64,000 nucleotides of DNA from CAIXTV01 sp964543995 (GCA_964543995.1 CAZJBB010000001.1:1-64000); one strand, 5' to 3'. Counted from the first letter of the stretch, positions 1 through 8,580 are shown. Program-made: numbers and translations. The notes: generated by a model from the letters alone, not told the origin.

Positions 1-45
1 GATAGCTTCAGGTGACTGGAGTTCAGACGTGTGCTCTTCCGATCT
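1..45. other. Residual Illumina TruSeq index adapter (not genomic)
   Basis: Positions 12-45 match the 34-base TruSeq read-2/multiplexing adapter exactly, ending in the diagnostic GCTCTTCCGATCT. Positions 4-11 (AGCTTCAG) are the reverse complement of the TruSeq HT index D707 (CTGAAGCT), and 1-3 match the end of the flow-cell primer. The contig end is therefore untrimmed library sequence and genomic DNA begins at 46. Any reading frame starting at the GTG at 31 has five adapter-encoded residues. Confidence 0.97.
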
Positions 46-705
46 GTTCAAAAACCGGAAGATGTTGCTTTAATTGGGTTTTGTGGAGCCCCTTTTACCA
101 CATTCTGCTATATGGTAGAAGGAAATAGCGCAAACCACAATTTCTCAAAGTCGATTAAACTATTTTATAACGACCCAAAGCGTACTGCCGAAATTTTTGA
201 AATCATTACGGAACTGTCTATTCATTACGCCACTGCACAGGCCATGCATGGCATAGACGCTTTTCAATTGTTCGAAACCCATGCCGGATTAATTCCATCC
301 GACCAATACATTGAAAGGGTAATGCCTTATGTTAATAGAATTACCAATGCAGTTAGAGCCAAAAATGTTCCAACCATATTCTTCCCTAAAGGCTTAGGAG
401 ATGGATTATCGAAAATGAATCAAGATGTGGCTGATTTTATAAGTGTCGATTGGCAAATGCCTTTAAGCGTTGCTCGCAAAATGATTGATGCCAAAGTAGG
501 TGTTCAAGGAAATATCGACCAAAGGGTATTTTCGGTGGAAGATAAAAGCATCATTGAAAAAGAATTATCTAAGTTCCTGGATTTCGGGAAAACAGAATAC
601 AAATGGATCTTCAATACCGGCCATGGTTTAATGCCTGATAATTTGTTTGAAAATGTGAAATTTGTGGTGGAATGGGTGAAGAATGCGAATTGGAATAGGG
701 ATTAG
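46..705 (+). CDS. hemE: Uroporphyrinogen decarboxylase HemE, 5' truncated
   Basis: HemE removes four carboxyl groups from uroporphyrinogen III to give coproporphyrinogen III in the cytosol. About 219 genomic codons remain of a family near 340 residues, so roughly the N-terminal third, including the RxPxWxMRQAG region, is missing because the contig starts here. Visible family blocks are GFCGAPFTTFCYMVEG, the VDWQMPL segment, GVQGNID and the C-terminal FNTGHGLMP. The reading frame enters directly from adapter sequence, so no native start is present. It precedes hemN, hemH and hemG, which are the next steps of the pathway. The reading is secure from motifs and context. Confidence 0.95.
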   Translation, partial: VQKPEDVALIGFCGAPFTTFCYMVEGNSANHNFSKSIKLFYNDPKRTAEIFEIITELSIHYATAQAMHGIDAFQLFETHAGLIPSDQYIERVMPYVNRITNAVRAKNVPTIFFPKGLGDGLSKMNQDVADFISVDWQMPLSVARKMIDAKVGVQGNIDQRVFSVEDKSIIEKELSKFLDFGKTEYKWIFNTGHGLMPDNLFENVKFVVEWVKNANWNRD

Positions 706-723
706 TTATTGATTATTAAGTTA
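702..723 (+). repeat. Left arm of AT-rich inverted repeat around the 825-1604 gene
   Basis: The 22 bases from 702 overlap the hemE stop codon and match the reverse complement of 1779-1800 at 19 of 22 positions. The two arms bracket the only non-heme gene in the heme block. Similar TTATTG/CAATAA phrases are common in AT-rich Bacteroidota spacers, so this may be low-complexity coincidence rather than a transposon end. Confidence 0.4.
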
Positions 724-824
724 ATGGTTGATGGGTAGTTTTATTAGTTTTGGAATGAAGACCGAAGACAGAAGTTACCTGCCATTATTGGGCAACAATG
801 CAAACTTAAACCGACTGACAAGAA

Positions 825-1604
825 ATGAAAGAAAATAACTTTGCAACTCTTTACAAAACTTGGTCAACAGATTTGTTGCTTGACATCATTGACAATCCTA
901 GCAACTACCAGCCATCTGCGGTTGAGGCGGCACGACTTGAAATTGATATCAGACAACTGACACCTGAACAACTTAGAGATGCAAAAGCAAAACAAGATTT
1001 AAGACGACAGGACATTACGACCAAACAACAAAAGGTTAAGAGCATTGAAAATAAAGTTAAATCTGTTGGCTCTTCGCTTGCCGACACCTTTAACCCAATT
1101 CAAAAGGAGACACCGACCACTAACAAATTAATAATACTCATTTCTCTTTTTATTGGTGTGCTTTTTCTCTACCAACTTTACAAAGGGTTTGCTATCCTCA
1201 AATTCATGTTTACCGATAACTTTAGCAAATGGGACTTTAGTATGGTTTTGTATTTTCTTCCATTCATCATTTTGCCGACAGCAGGACTTCTATTTTGGTT
1301 TAGGAAAAAAATTGGTTGGAAACTTGCGGCAATATTTTTTTCATACACCACAGCAAGCACAATTCCATTGTTCATATTGGAGCTTCATCGCAAACCAACA
1401 GATGTGCCAGTGCTTGATACACTTATTCCAACAACTTCACCGATACTTTATATTGGAACACTTTTAGTTTTCGGTGGACTGACTTGGACTTTGTGTAAAG
1501 TAAATCTTAGAAAAGCTTATCAAATTGACAAAAAATCTATGTTGATTTCGTTGGGTATTGGGACAGGTATTGTTTTGATAATGGCAATATCTTTTGGACT
1601 ATGA
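825..1604 (+). CDS. Predicted membrane protein of unknown function
   Basis: This is a 259-residue protein. The N-terminal ~95 residues are soluble and charged: a short block around WSTDLLLDIIDNPSNYQPSAVEAA, then a Lys/Gln-rich helix that could be a coiled coil. After that come about five hydrophobic segments (near residues 103-120, 138-158, 166-184, 205-221 and 237-257). There is no signal peptide and no catalytic motif I recognise. The N-terminal pattern resembles short helical repeats seen in other uncharacterised Bacteroidota membrane proteins. It interrupts hemE and hemN, is separated from both by over 100 bases, and is bounded by a 22-bp imperfect inverted repeat, so it looks like a later insertion rather than a heme gene. 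The 201 bases after it hold only a weak 62-codon frame that I do not believe. Confidence 0.7.
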   Translation: MKENNFATLYKTWSTDLLLDIIDNPSNYQPSAVEAARLEIDIRQLTPEQLRDAKAKQDLRRQDITTKQQKVKSIENKVKSVGSSLADTFNPIQKETPTTNKLIILISLFIGVLFLYQLYKGFAILKFMFTDNFSKWDFSMVLYFLPFIILPTAGLLFWFRKKIGWKLAAIFFSYTTASTIPLFILELHRKPTDVPVLDTLIPTTSPILYIGTLLVFGGLTWTLCKVNLRKAYQIDKKSMLISLGIGTGIVLIMAISFGL

Positions 1605-1778
1605 CTACATTCGGACATAATATAACAGCAGGTAAAAAGTGGGTTGCAATAGCTGGAATTTTGTCCTTTACAGATACATTTGTACAAGGTGGAAGTGCAG
1701 TCCTCCGAAAGAAGTTTACTTCTAATAAACCAACAATGGCTAACCCCCAAATCAATCAGAAAATTCTAAATAACTCAT

Positions 1779-1800
1779 TAACCCAATAACCAATAACTAA
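1779..1800 (-). repeat. Right arm of AT-rich inverted repeat around the 825-1604 gene
   Basis: This is the partner of 702-723 in inverted orientation, with three mismatches that are all purine transitions. It ends six bases before the hemN start codon. See the left arm for the caveat about low-complexity spacers. Confidence 0.4.
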
Positions 1801-1805
1801 CCCCC

Positions 1806-3182
1806 ATGAATATCACCTCCAATTTCATCGATAAATATAACAAACCGGGTCCTAGATACACCAGCTATCCTCCGGCTACTTCTTTTCAATCGGGATTTTC
1901 TATAGAGAACTTCACTGAGAGTTTAGTGAAATCGAACACCGAACTTCCGGAAAGCATTTCAATCTACATACATGTTCCCTTTTGCCCACAGCGCTGCTAT
2001 TTCTGTGGATGCAATACCACGGCTTTTGAGAATGAAGAAACCATCAGAAAATATATAGATTGTGTTTTGAAAGAAATGGATAGCGTTTTCAAATTCATCG
2101 ATAAAAACCGAAAAGTGAGTCAAATTCACTGGGGTGGGGGTACACCCAATTCCATTTCATTCGATTACTTGAATGAAGTAATCCAAAAAATTAAATCCAA
2201 TTTTAGCTTAAGTTCCAATTGCGAAGTAGCCATTGAATGCAATCCTGCTTATTTGGAGATGGAAGATATAGATGCTCTGGCAAAGATGGGGTTCAACCGA
2301 ATTAGCTTGGGCATTCAGGATTTTTGTATCGATGTATTGGAAGCCATTCATCGTCAACCCTCAAAATATCCTATCGAAGAAGTGGTAGCTCGTATTCGTA
2401 AAAACAATTTCAGAGGCTTTAATATCGATTTGGTATATGGTTTACCCACCCAAACCATTGATGGATTTAAAAGTAACATTGAAAAAGCCATCAGCTTGTC
2501 GCCCGATAGAATTGTTACCTTTTCGTATGCACACGTTCCTTGGTTTAACGATTTACAAAAAAACTTGGAGAAATATCGTATGCCAACCCCTGAAGAAAAA
2601 ATCAATATGCTCATTTTGGCAATCAATGAAATCAGCGCTGCCGGTTACGAATCCATTGGCATGGATCACTTTGCAAAACCCGACGATGAACTTTCGATTG
2701 CAAAGAGCCAGAAAAATTTGCATCGTAATTTCCAAGGATATTGCACTAGGGAGACCACGGGTCAGGTATATGCTTTTGGCGCTTCATCCATTTCTCAACT
2801 TTGGAGTACCTATATCCAAAATGTAAAGAATCTGCATGAATACATTAAAAGAGTTGAAAAAGAAGGACTTGCTGTTGAAAAAGGTCTCATGGTGGCCGAT
2901 AATGAAATTGTGATTAGAGAAGTTATCAATGAAATTATGTGCAATGGATTTCTCGATTTCAAAGAAATTGCCAATCGTTTTGATGTTTCAACAGATAAGA
3001 TAAAGGAAATCACAGCTTTTGATGCCCAAAAACTGGAAGTGTTTATTGCCGACGGTCTGGTGGAATTTAATGAGGAGGTCTTAAGAGTAAGCTCCGATGG
3101 AATGTTGGTAGTACGAAATGTGGCCATGGTGTTCGATCCCATGCTCAGTATTCAGGATTCTCAATTTTCAAAAACCGTATGA
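1806..3182 (+). CDS. hemN: Oxygen-independent coproporphyrinogen III oxidase
   Basis: This radical-SAM enzyme decarboxylates two propionates of coproporphyrinogen III to vinyl groups without oxygen, giving protoporphyrinogen IX. At 458 residues it has the full HemN length. The iron-sulfur motif is C60-x3-C64-x2-C67-x-C69 within HVPFCPQRCYFCGC; WGGGTP follows near residue 112 and the N-terminal RYTSYPPA box typical of true HemN (rather than HemW) is present. The HemN C-terminal domain is also there (residues ~360-450). The start ATG follows an AT-rich spacer. Its stop overlaps the hemH start by four bases (ATGA), indicating translational coupling. The next-but-one gene, hemG, is an oxygen-using enzyme, so this lineage mixes anaerobic and aerobic steps. 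Confidence 0.96.
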   Translation: MNITSNFIDKYNKPGPRYTSYPPATSFQSGFSIENFTESLVKSNTELPESISIYIHVPFCPQRCYFCGCNTTAFENEETIRKYIDCVLKEMDSVFKFIDKNRKVSQIHWGGGTPNSISFDYLNEVIQKIKSNFSLSSNCEVAIECNPAYLEMEDIDALAKMGFNRISLGIQDFCIDVLEAIHRQPSKYPIEEVVARIRKNNFRGFNIDLVYGLPTQTIDGFKSNIEKAISLSPDRIVTFSYAHVPWFNDLQKNLEKYRMPTPEEKINMLILAINEISAAGYESIGMDHFAKPDDELSIAKSQKNLHRNFQGYCTRETTGQVYAFGASSISQLWSTYIQNVKNLHEYIKRVEKEGLAVEKGLMVADNEIVIREVINEIMCNGFLDFKEIANRFDVSTDKIKEITAFDAQKLEVFIADGLVEFNEEVLRVSSDGMLVVRNVAMVFDPMLSIQDSQFSKTV

Positions 3183-4108
3183 AAGGGGTTCTGCTCATCA
3201 ACATGGGTTCTCCTTCCTCACAACAGGAAATGAAGTACTTTTTGCAAAATATGTTTAAGGATCCCGCCATTATTCCTGCTCCCAGGATGATACGCAACCT
3301 ACTGAGTTGTTTAATTAGCAATACCCGCTATAAAAATTCTTGGGCAAAATATGAGCTTATTGGTGGTTCTCCTCTCAAAGCGTCCATGGATTATATTTGC
3401 GCCTCATTGGCTCAGGAATTAGGAAATGCTTATGATGTTTTTGCAGCATCCTCCTATACTTTGCCCAACATTAAAAATGGCCTTGAATATTTTGAGCAGA
3501 AAGGCATTCAAGACATCCTTGTTTTAAACATGTATCCTCAATCTGCTTTTTCAACCACAGGAAGTGTGAATTCCGAAATCCAATGGTTAAAACCTAAGTT
3601 TCCAAAACTCAACATCCGTGTTATCAAGCCGTTTTATCACCATCAAGGCTTTATCAAATGGTGGGGGATACTGATTGAAGAAAGTTTGCAAAAGCATGCT
3701 TTTAAAAATCCGTTACTGGTTTTTAGTGCCCATGCCATTCCGCAACAAAATGTAAGTAAAGGCGATACGTACGTAGACCAAATTCAAGCTTCTGCAGCGA
3801 GTATTGCCAATGCGTTAGGTTTGGAGTATAAACTTTCCTTTCAGTCAAAAATAGGCAAAGTAAAATGGGTGGGACCCGACACTAAGGAATTATTAAAAGA
3901 ACTTTCTCCTTTGAATAGAAACATGCTGCTCATTCCCATCAGCTTTATCAATGAAAACTTAGAGACCTTGTATGATTTGGATAAAGACATTATTCCTTAT
4001 GCAAAAAAGGAATTGCATATTCAACATATTGAAAGGGCACATCTGGGCCTTGCCAAAACCGAGTTGATTAACGTTTTTAAAGACCTAATTCTTTCCGAAC
4101 ATGAGTAA
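3179..4108 (+). CDS. hemH: Ferrochelatase
   Basis: HemH inserts Fe(II) into protoporphyrin IX, the last step of the protoporphyrin-dependent branch. It has 309 residues, a usual bacterial length. Family features are the N-terminal GVLLINMGSPSS, the GGSPL block near residue 62, the metal-ligand histidine in FSAHAIP (H175), the SKIGKVKWVGPDT block, and the acidic partner in SFINENLETLYDLD near residue 255. The gene begins inside the hemN stop and overlaps hemG by eight bases, so hemN-hemH-hemG is a tight operon. No unusual residues were seen. Confidence 0.95.
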   Translation: MKGVLLINMGSPSSQQEMKYFLQNMFKDPAIIPAPRMIRNLLSCLISNTRYKNSWAKYELIGGSPLKASMDYICASLAQELGNAYDVFAASSYTLPNIKNGLEYFEQKGIQDILVLNMYPQSAFSTTGSVNSEIQWLKPKFPKLNIRVIKPFYHHQGFIKWWGILIEESLQKHAFKNPLLVFSAHAIPQQNVSKGDTYVDQIQASAASIANALGLEYKLSFQSKIGKVKWVGPDTKELLKELSPLNRNMLLIPISFINENLETLYDLDKDIIPYAKKELHIQHIERAHLGLAKTELINVFKDLILSEHE

Positions 4109-5483
4109 TAAAATAGAAATGAAAACCGATACCGTGCTTATTGGCGCCGGACTTACCGGACTTACTTCTGCCTACCATCTGCATAAACGCAATAAGAAAT
4201 TCATTGTTTTAGAGAAAGAAAACCAAGTTGGGGGCGTTATTAAAACGACGATTGAAAATGGGTTTTTATTTGAAGAAGGTCCCAATACCGGGGTCATAGG
4301 GAATACCGCAGTGGTAGAACTATTTGAGGACCTGGCAACAAGTTGCCAATTGGAAATACCCGGAAAAACAGTAAACAAAAGGTTTATCCTTAAAAATGGT
4401 CGGTGGGAACATTTGCCCATGGGTTTCATGGATGCGGTAAAAACTCCTTTGTTTTCATTAAAAGACAAATTTAGGGTGTTGGGTGAACCCTTCAGAAATA
4501 GAGGGAAGGACCCACATGAAACCTTATCCTCTTTTGTGAAAAGACGTCTTGGAAATAGTTTTCTTGAATATGCCATCGACCCGTTTATTAAAGGAGTTTA
4601 TGCCGGAGATCCTCATTATCTGATTCCTAAATATGCTTTGCCGAAACTCTATAATTTAGAGCAAAACTATGGCAGTTTAATTGGAGGTTCCATCAAAAAA
4701 AGCTTCGTGAAAAAGTCTGAATTGGAGAAAAAGGTGAGTCGTAAGGTCTTTTCTTTCGAAGGAGGAATGGGATCCCTAATCCAAGCATTGTATCAGACTT
4801 CGGGTAAAGAAAACTTTGTGTTGGGAGCCCAACATATAAAAGTAACTCCATTCGAAAATCAATTTATAGTGAGTTATATTGACTCTAAGGGTGAAGAAGT
4901 TGAAATTTCAACTCCACAGGTCATTACAACGGTTGGAGCCTATGCCTTGGAAAATATGCTGCCATTTGTAGCAAAAACCGACATGGACGCCATAACTTCC
5001 TTATTGTACACCAAAGTCATTGAATTAGCCATAGGGTTTAACCGTTGGGAAGGTATTTCCTTGGATGGTTTTGGAGGATTGATACCCTCTAAGGAAAAAA
5101 GAGATTTGTTGGGGGTACTTTACATGTCTTCTTTGTTTACCGATAGAAACCCCAAAGAGGGTGCTTTGTTTTCAGTATTTATTGGAGGCGTGAGTCGGCA
5201 GGATTTAATATCAAAATCGGATAGTGAAATTGAAGCCATCGTTGAAAAAGAATGCAAATCCTTATTGGGGTTGAACACTTTTCGTCCTGATTTGTTAAAG
5301 ATCATCCGGCATCAAAAAGCCATTCCTCAATACGGTGTTGAAAGTGGCAAGCGTTTTGAAACGGTAAAGAATATAGAAAGCCAATATCCGGGGTTGATTA
5401 TAGGAGGGAATCTGAAAGACGGAATTGGGATGGCCGATCGTATTCAACAAGGGAAAGAGATGGTATTAAAATTAAATGCATGA
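4101..5483 (+). CDS. hemG: Protoporphyrinogen oxidase (HemG/HemY, FAD-dependent)
   Basis: This is an oxygen-dependent flavoprotein oxidising protoporphyrinogen IX to protoporphyrin IX. The N-terminal Rossmann motif is VLIGAGLTGLTSAYHL (residues 13-28), followed by LEKENQVGGVI; KGVYAGDP near residue 168 is the hallmark of this oxidase family, and the C-terminal LIIGGNLKDGIGMADRIQQG closes the FAD site. The length of 460 is normal. The annotated start overlaps hemH; a second in-frame ATG at 4119 (MKTDTVLIGAG) is also possible. Naming varies in the databases (hemG in Bacteroidota, hemY in Bacillus). Its four-base overlap with the following membrane gene extends the operon. Confidence 0.94.
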   Translation: MSNKIEMKTDTVLIGAGLTGLTSAYHLHKRNKKFIVLEKENQVGGVIKTTIENGFLFEEGPNTGVIGNTAVVELFEDLATSCQLEIPGKTVNKRFILKNGRWEHLPMGFMDAVKTPLFSLKDKFRVLGEPFRNRGKDPHETLSSFVKRRLGNSFLEYAIDPFIKGVYAGDPHYLIPKYALPKLYNLEQNYGSLIGGSIKKSFVKKSELEKKVSRKVFSFEGGMGSLIQALYQTSGKENFVLGAQHIKVTPFENQFIVSYIDSKGEEVEISTPQVITTVGAYALENMLPFVAKTDMDAITSLLYTKVIELAIGFNRWEGISLDGFGGLIPSKEKRDLLGVLYMSSLFTDRNPKEGALFSVFIGGVSRQDLISKSDSEIEAIVEKECKSLLGLNTFRPDLLKIIRHQKAIPQYGVESGKRFETVKNIESQYPGLIIGGNLKDGIGMADRIQQGKEMVLKLNA

Positions 5484-5902
5484 CCCCAAGAAAAAAAACA
5501 CTGATTATTACTGCCGGAGTCATCTGGATGTGTGTAGGCTGCGGACTTATCATTTTTGCCTCTCGATGGGTAATTGAGTTCGAAAAAGATTATAACTGGG
5601 TTTTTGCAAGTTTAGGTGTCCTATTAGGCATAGTGGTGTATTACTTTGGATTTACGAAAATTGTGGATAAAAACCTCAGCCGCATTTCTAAATTACACGA
5701 TCACCCAAACGTCTTTACTTTTATGCCCATCAAAAGTTATTTTCTAATCATATTAATGATTTCTATGGGGCATGTTATCCGGAATTCTTCTTTGCCAAGG
5801 CATTATTTGGCCGTGGTTTATATTTGCATGGGCTTGGCTTTGCTGATTTCGAGTTTCAGGTATTTCAAGGCAGTGAGGAAAAGCAGGGTTGTGGAATCCT
5901 AG
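5480..5902 (+). CDS. Small four-helix membrane protein, heme operon
   Basis: This is a 140-residue protein with four predicted membrane segments (near residues 8-27, 40-60, 85-102 and 108-126) and a basic C terminus. It overlaps the hemG stop by four bases (ATGA), so it is probably co-translated with the heme genes. I considered HemJ, a four-helix protoporphyrinogen oxidase of similar size, but the conserved HemJ histidine and arginine-rich loops are not evident and HemG is already present. No function is assigned; a role linked to heme or to the membrane location of HemG is only an inference from the overlap. Confidence 0.8.
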   Translation: MTPRKKTLIITAGVIWMCVGCGLIIFASRWVIEFEKDYNWVFASLGVLLGIVVYYFGFTKIVDKNLSRISKLHDHPNVFTFMPIKSYFLIILMISMGHVIRNSSLPRHYLAVVYICMGLALLISSFRYFKAVRKSRVVES

Positions 5903-5922
5903 TTTTTCGAGACGAATATCCT

Positions 5923-6732
5923 TTAATTCTTAAATTCAAATTCATCCCAGTCCCAACCCAAATCGATATCCTTTCGGGTGGTTTTTAAAACTTCATGCTG
6001 TAAAGTAACGCATTGTAGGATATTTTGATTTTCGGGTGCAGCAAAAACGGTTTTGCCTTTGGGATCCAATACCATAGAATCACCGGTATGGGGAATCCCA
6101 TTGCCGTCCTTGCCAACCCGGTTTACACCAATCACGTAAGCTTGGTTTTCCATGGCTCTGGCTACCAATAAACTTTTCCAGACATAGCTTCTAAAAGTAG
6201 GCCAATTGGCTACATAAATAAGGCAATCGTACTCAAATTCGCCCTCATGATATTGGTTTTTACTCCAAACCGGGAATCGCAGGTCGTAACAAATCAATGG
6301 TTTGATTTTCCACCCTTGTATCTCGAAAGTGATGCTTTGGTTTCCTTTGGTGAAATATTCGGTTTCATTTGCCAAGAGGAACAAATGTTTTTTGTCATAT
6401 TGAAAGATCCTGCCATCCGGAAAAACCGCTAAAAAACGGTTATAAAAACGAGCATTTTCTTCAATACAAATGCTACCGGCAACCACAGTTTGGTGCTTTT
6501 TTGCCAGTTGTTGCATCCAAAGGGTGGTGCTACCCCCCGGTTTTTCGGCGATGATGGAAGGATTCATCACAAAAGCCGTGTTGAACATTTCGGGGAGTAC
6601 TATTAAATCGACAGCATGGTTAAGGGTTTTAATAGCTTTTTCAATATTGGAAAGATTGATTTTGGGCTGATTCCACGCCAAATCGGTTTGAAACAAGCAT
6701 ACTTCGAGCGTTGGGGAGATGATGTTTTCCAT
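5923..6732 (-). CDS. Nitrilase-family amidase (omega-amidase, YafV/Nit2-like)
   Basis: This is a carbon-nitrogen hydrolase of 269 residues with the full catalytic triad: E48 in VLPEMF, K114 in QYDKKHLF and C148 in PLICYDLRFPVW. The YDKxHLF and ICYDLRFPVW blocks match the YafV/Nit2 omega-amidase subgroup, which hydrolyses 2-oxoglutaramate and 2-oxosuccinamate to oxo acids and ammonia, repairing transamination by-products. Cytosolic; no signal peptide. It converges on the heme operon with 20 bases between stops and has its own upstream region shared with the divergent gene at 7047. Substrate assignment is by subgroup similarity only. Confidence 0.88.
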   Translation of the reverse strand: MENIISPTLEVCLFQTDLAWNQPKINLSNIEKAIKTLNHAVDLIVLPEMFNTAFVMNPSIIAEKPGGSTTLWMQQLAKKHQTVVAGSICIEENARFYNRFLAVFPDGRIFQYDKKHLFLLANETEYFTKGNQSITFEIQGWKIKPLICYDLRFPVWSKNQYHEGEFEYDCLIYVANWPTFRSYVWKSLLVARAMENQAYVIGVNRVGKDGNGIPHTGDSMVLDPKGKTVFAAPENQNILQCVTLQHEVLKTTRKDIDLGWDWDEFEFKN

Positions 6733-6939
6733 AATACAAGCGAAATTACGAAATTATAATTTTCTGAGCAACAGTATAGGCTTAAATGATTGAAGAACAA
6801 AAATGTCATATTACGATGATTAAAGGATTTTAATAAAGATTACAAAGAGTTTCAACTTTCTATAGATAAATATACACATTTGGTTAACTTGCCTACACAT
6901 ATGTCATCAATTTAGATATATATTATTGAAATAATTTCA

Positions 6940-6947
6940 TAATTTTG
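6940..6947 (+). promoter_or_regulatory. Bacteroidota -7 box (TAATTTTG)
   Basis: TAATTTTG fits the phylum consensus TAnnTTTG and lies 100 bases before the 7047 gene and 14 bases before a 20-codon ORF. No TTTG element is seen at the expected distance upstream, so confidence is moderate. Confidence 0.45.
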
Positions 6948-6960
6948 CAAAATCAAAATC

Positions 6961-7023
6961 ATGAAAATCAAAAACGAGTATATTCGTTACATACATTGTT
7001 TTAAAATCGATCTACCGTTTTAA
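6961..7023 (+). CDS. Possible 20-residue leader ORF
   Basis: An ATG lies 14 bases after the -7 box and opens a 20-codon frame (MKIKNEYIRYIH...) that ends 23 bases before the 7047 start codon. Position suggests an mRNA leader peptide, but AT-rich spacers give such frames by chance and nothing else supports translation. Confidence 0.2.
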   Translation: MKIKNEYIRYIHCFKIDLPF

Positions 7024-7046
7024 TTAAACCTTTAAATATCAAATAA

Positions 7047-8555
7047 ATGAAGAAAACTTTTCTATTATTGAGTGCTGCTTGCACCCTGTTTCTTTCGTCA
7101 CAAGCTCAAAAAGTATATGAAACCAAATTGACAACCGGTTCTCATATTGGCTTTGGGTTAAATAAAGAATTTGCCGTATATGCCGGAAGTAAGAACCTTA
7201 ATGTAGTTCAGTTATCCGATGGGAAAATGATTTTGGATAAAGCATACAAAGATTTAGGCTCCACAGTGGTAAAAGGATCCGATGCCTATTCAAATGAATC
7301 ACTCAGCAAAATAGTGATTTGCAATGCGAATACCGTGAGCTGTTTGGATATTAAAACCGGGAAATTATTATGGGAAAACAAATCTTTTGGGGCTTTAGAT
7401 AACGAAGACAAAGCATTGATCATTAACGATGATTATGTGTTGGTTTCGGATAACAAAGGAAAAGAAAATAACACCTTAACTTGTTTGAGTTTATCGGAAG
7501 GTAAAATTCTTTGGACCTTAGACCAAGAAAAGGAAAGAATTAAAATAGAAAACCTCTATCTGATATCCTCAGGAAAATATTTTGGTGTATATAATAAAAG
7601 GAAAAAAGAAAAAACAAACCTATTTCGTATTTTGAGTGTTGAAACCGGTAAGGTTTTGCTTACCAACGAAATGGAAGGTACCCCAATTTATAATTTAATG
7701 GATATTGAAACCGCAAACGTATTTATTCACCATAGAGTTTCAGAAGAAGTTTCTTATATCAGTGCCTTCAATTTTAAAGAAGGTAAGTTCTTATGGAAAG
7801 TAAAATCGGCCAATAAATCGCCTCAAACGCCCATGTATATGAACACCAATAAAATAAACTACTATGCTACCATTCAAACCTTCGAAAACAAGGTAATGCT
7901 GAAAACGGAAGGGATTGAAGTTTTTGAAATAGGTAGCGGTAAATTGCTTTACAATATTCCTTTTGTTCCTTATTATAGCTGGGGTGTTGGACACTATACC
8001 AATGGCATTTTTGAACCCATAGTTACTTCAAATGGAATTTTAATTGCGGATCGCACCCAAGGAGACTTATGCATAAAAATGATGGATAAAAATTCAGGAA
8101 AACAAATTTGGAGCACTGAAAAATTGAAAAAGAAGAATTGCGCCCCAGTTGCCGTCATTACAGGTAAATCAGTAGCCATTCAGTTTGGTGGTTTGAATTA
8201 TTTTGAAGTGATGAATAACACCGGTATAGGGAAATTGCTTGACCCATTTTGTGTAACCTCATTTGATTTAGAAACCGGCAAAGTTCTCTGGAATGTTGAA
8301 AGTAAGAAAGACTTTTATTACATAGCTAAAGCCAATAATAATGTAATGATTGTGGGCACAAAAGAGTTTCAGACTGTGGATGCACAAACCGGAGCCATTG
8401 TAAAGGCAGATAAAAATGGTTTTGGAGAAGACTATTTCATGACCACTTTTGGTTTATCATCTACTCATAAATTTCAAAAAAATGCCAGTTTCGATTTTTC
8501 AACCAAAACAGTTTTGTTGTTTGAAGATAACCGTTTGACTAAAACAGCGTTTTAG
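7047..8555 (+). CDS. Secreted PQQ-like beta-propeller protein
   Basis: This 502-residue protein has a signal peptide (MKKTFLLLSAACTLFLSSQAQ, likely cleaved after residue 19-21). The mature part is built of repeated blocks of the form xDxxTGKxLW or xSGKxLxxxP: CLDIKTGKLLWENKS, CLSLSEGKILWTLDQ, AFNFKEGKFLWKVKS, FEIGSGKLLYNIP, DKNSGKQIWSTEK, FDLETGKVLWNVES and VDAQTGAIVKADK. This is the pattern of PQQ-like quinoprotein propeller blades, about seven or eight of them. No T9SS sorting domain is present, so the protein is probably periplasmic. It is not a dehydrogenase by any motif I can see. It is followed by a strong terminator, so it is probably monocistronic. Confidence 0.85.
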   Translation: MKKTFLLLSAACTLFLSSQAQKVYETKLTTGSHIGFGLNKEFAVYAGSKNLNVVQLSDGKMILDKAYKDLGSTVVKGSDAYSNESLSKIVICNANTVSCLDIKTGKLLWENKSFGALDNEDKALIINDDYVLVSDNKGKENNTLTCLSLSEGKILWTLDQEKERIKIENLYLISSGKYFGVYNKRKKEKTNLFRILSVETGKVLLTNEMEGTPIYNLMDIETANVFIHHRVSEEVSYISAFNFKEGKFLWKVKSANKSPQTPMYMNTNKINYYATIQTFENKVMLKTEGIEVFEIGSGKLLYNIPFVPYYSWGVGHYTNGIFEPIVTSNGILIADRTQGDLCIKMMDKNSGKQIWSTEKLKKKNCAPVAVITGKSVAIQFGGLNYFEVMNNTGIGKLLDPFCVTSFDLETGKVLWNVESKKDFYYIAKANNNVMIVGTKEFQTVDAQTGAIVKADKNGFGEDYFMTTFGLSSTHKFQKNASFDFSTKTVLLFEDNRLTKTAF

Positions 8556-8580
8556 CTTAAAAATCAATAAAGTATTAAAG

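Larger units (their letters stand above)
6733..7046. other. 314-bp divergent intergenic region
   Basis: This region lies between the minus-strand amidase and the plus-strand gene at 7047. It is very AT-rich. It holds one clear Bacteroidota -7 box (6940-6947) and a 20-codon ORF (6961-7023); I see no terminator, RNA gene or repeat. Confidence 0.7.

Noticed and set aside
1601..1789. 62-codon ORF between the unknown membrane gene and hemN
   Set aside because: It overlaps the preceding stop, has no family resemblance and no ribosome site, and looks like translated AT-rich spacer.
5480..5902. HemJ-type protoporphyrinogen oxidase
   Set aside because: Size and helix number fit, but the conserved HemJ histidine/arginine pattern is not seen and HemG is encoded next to it.
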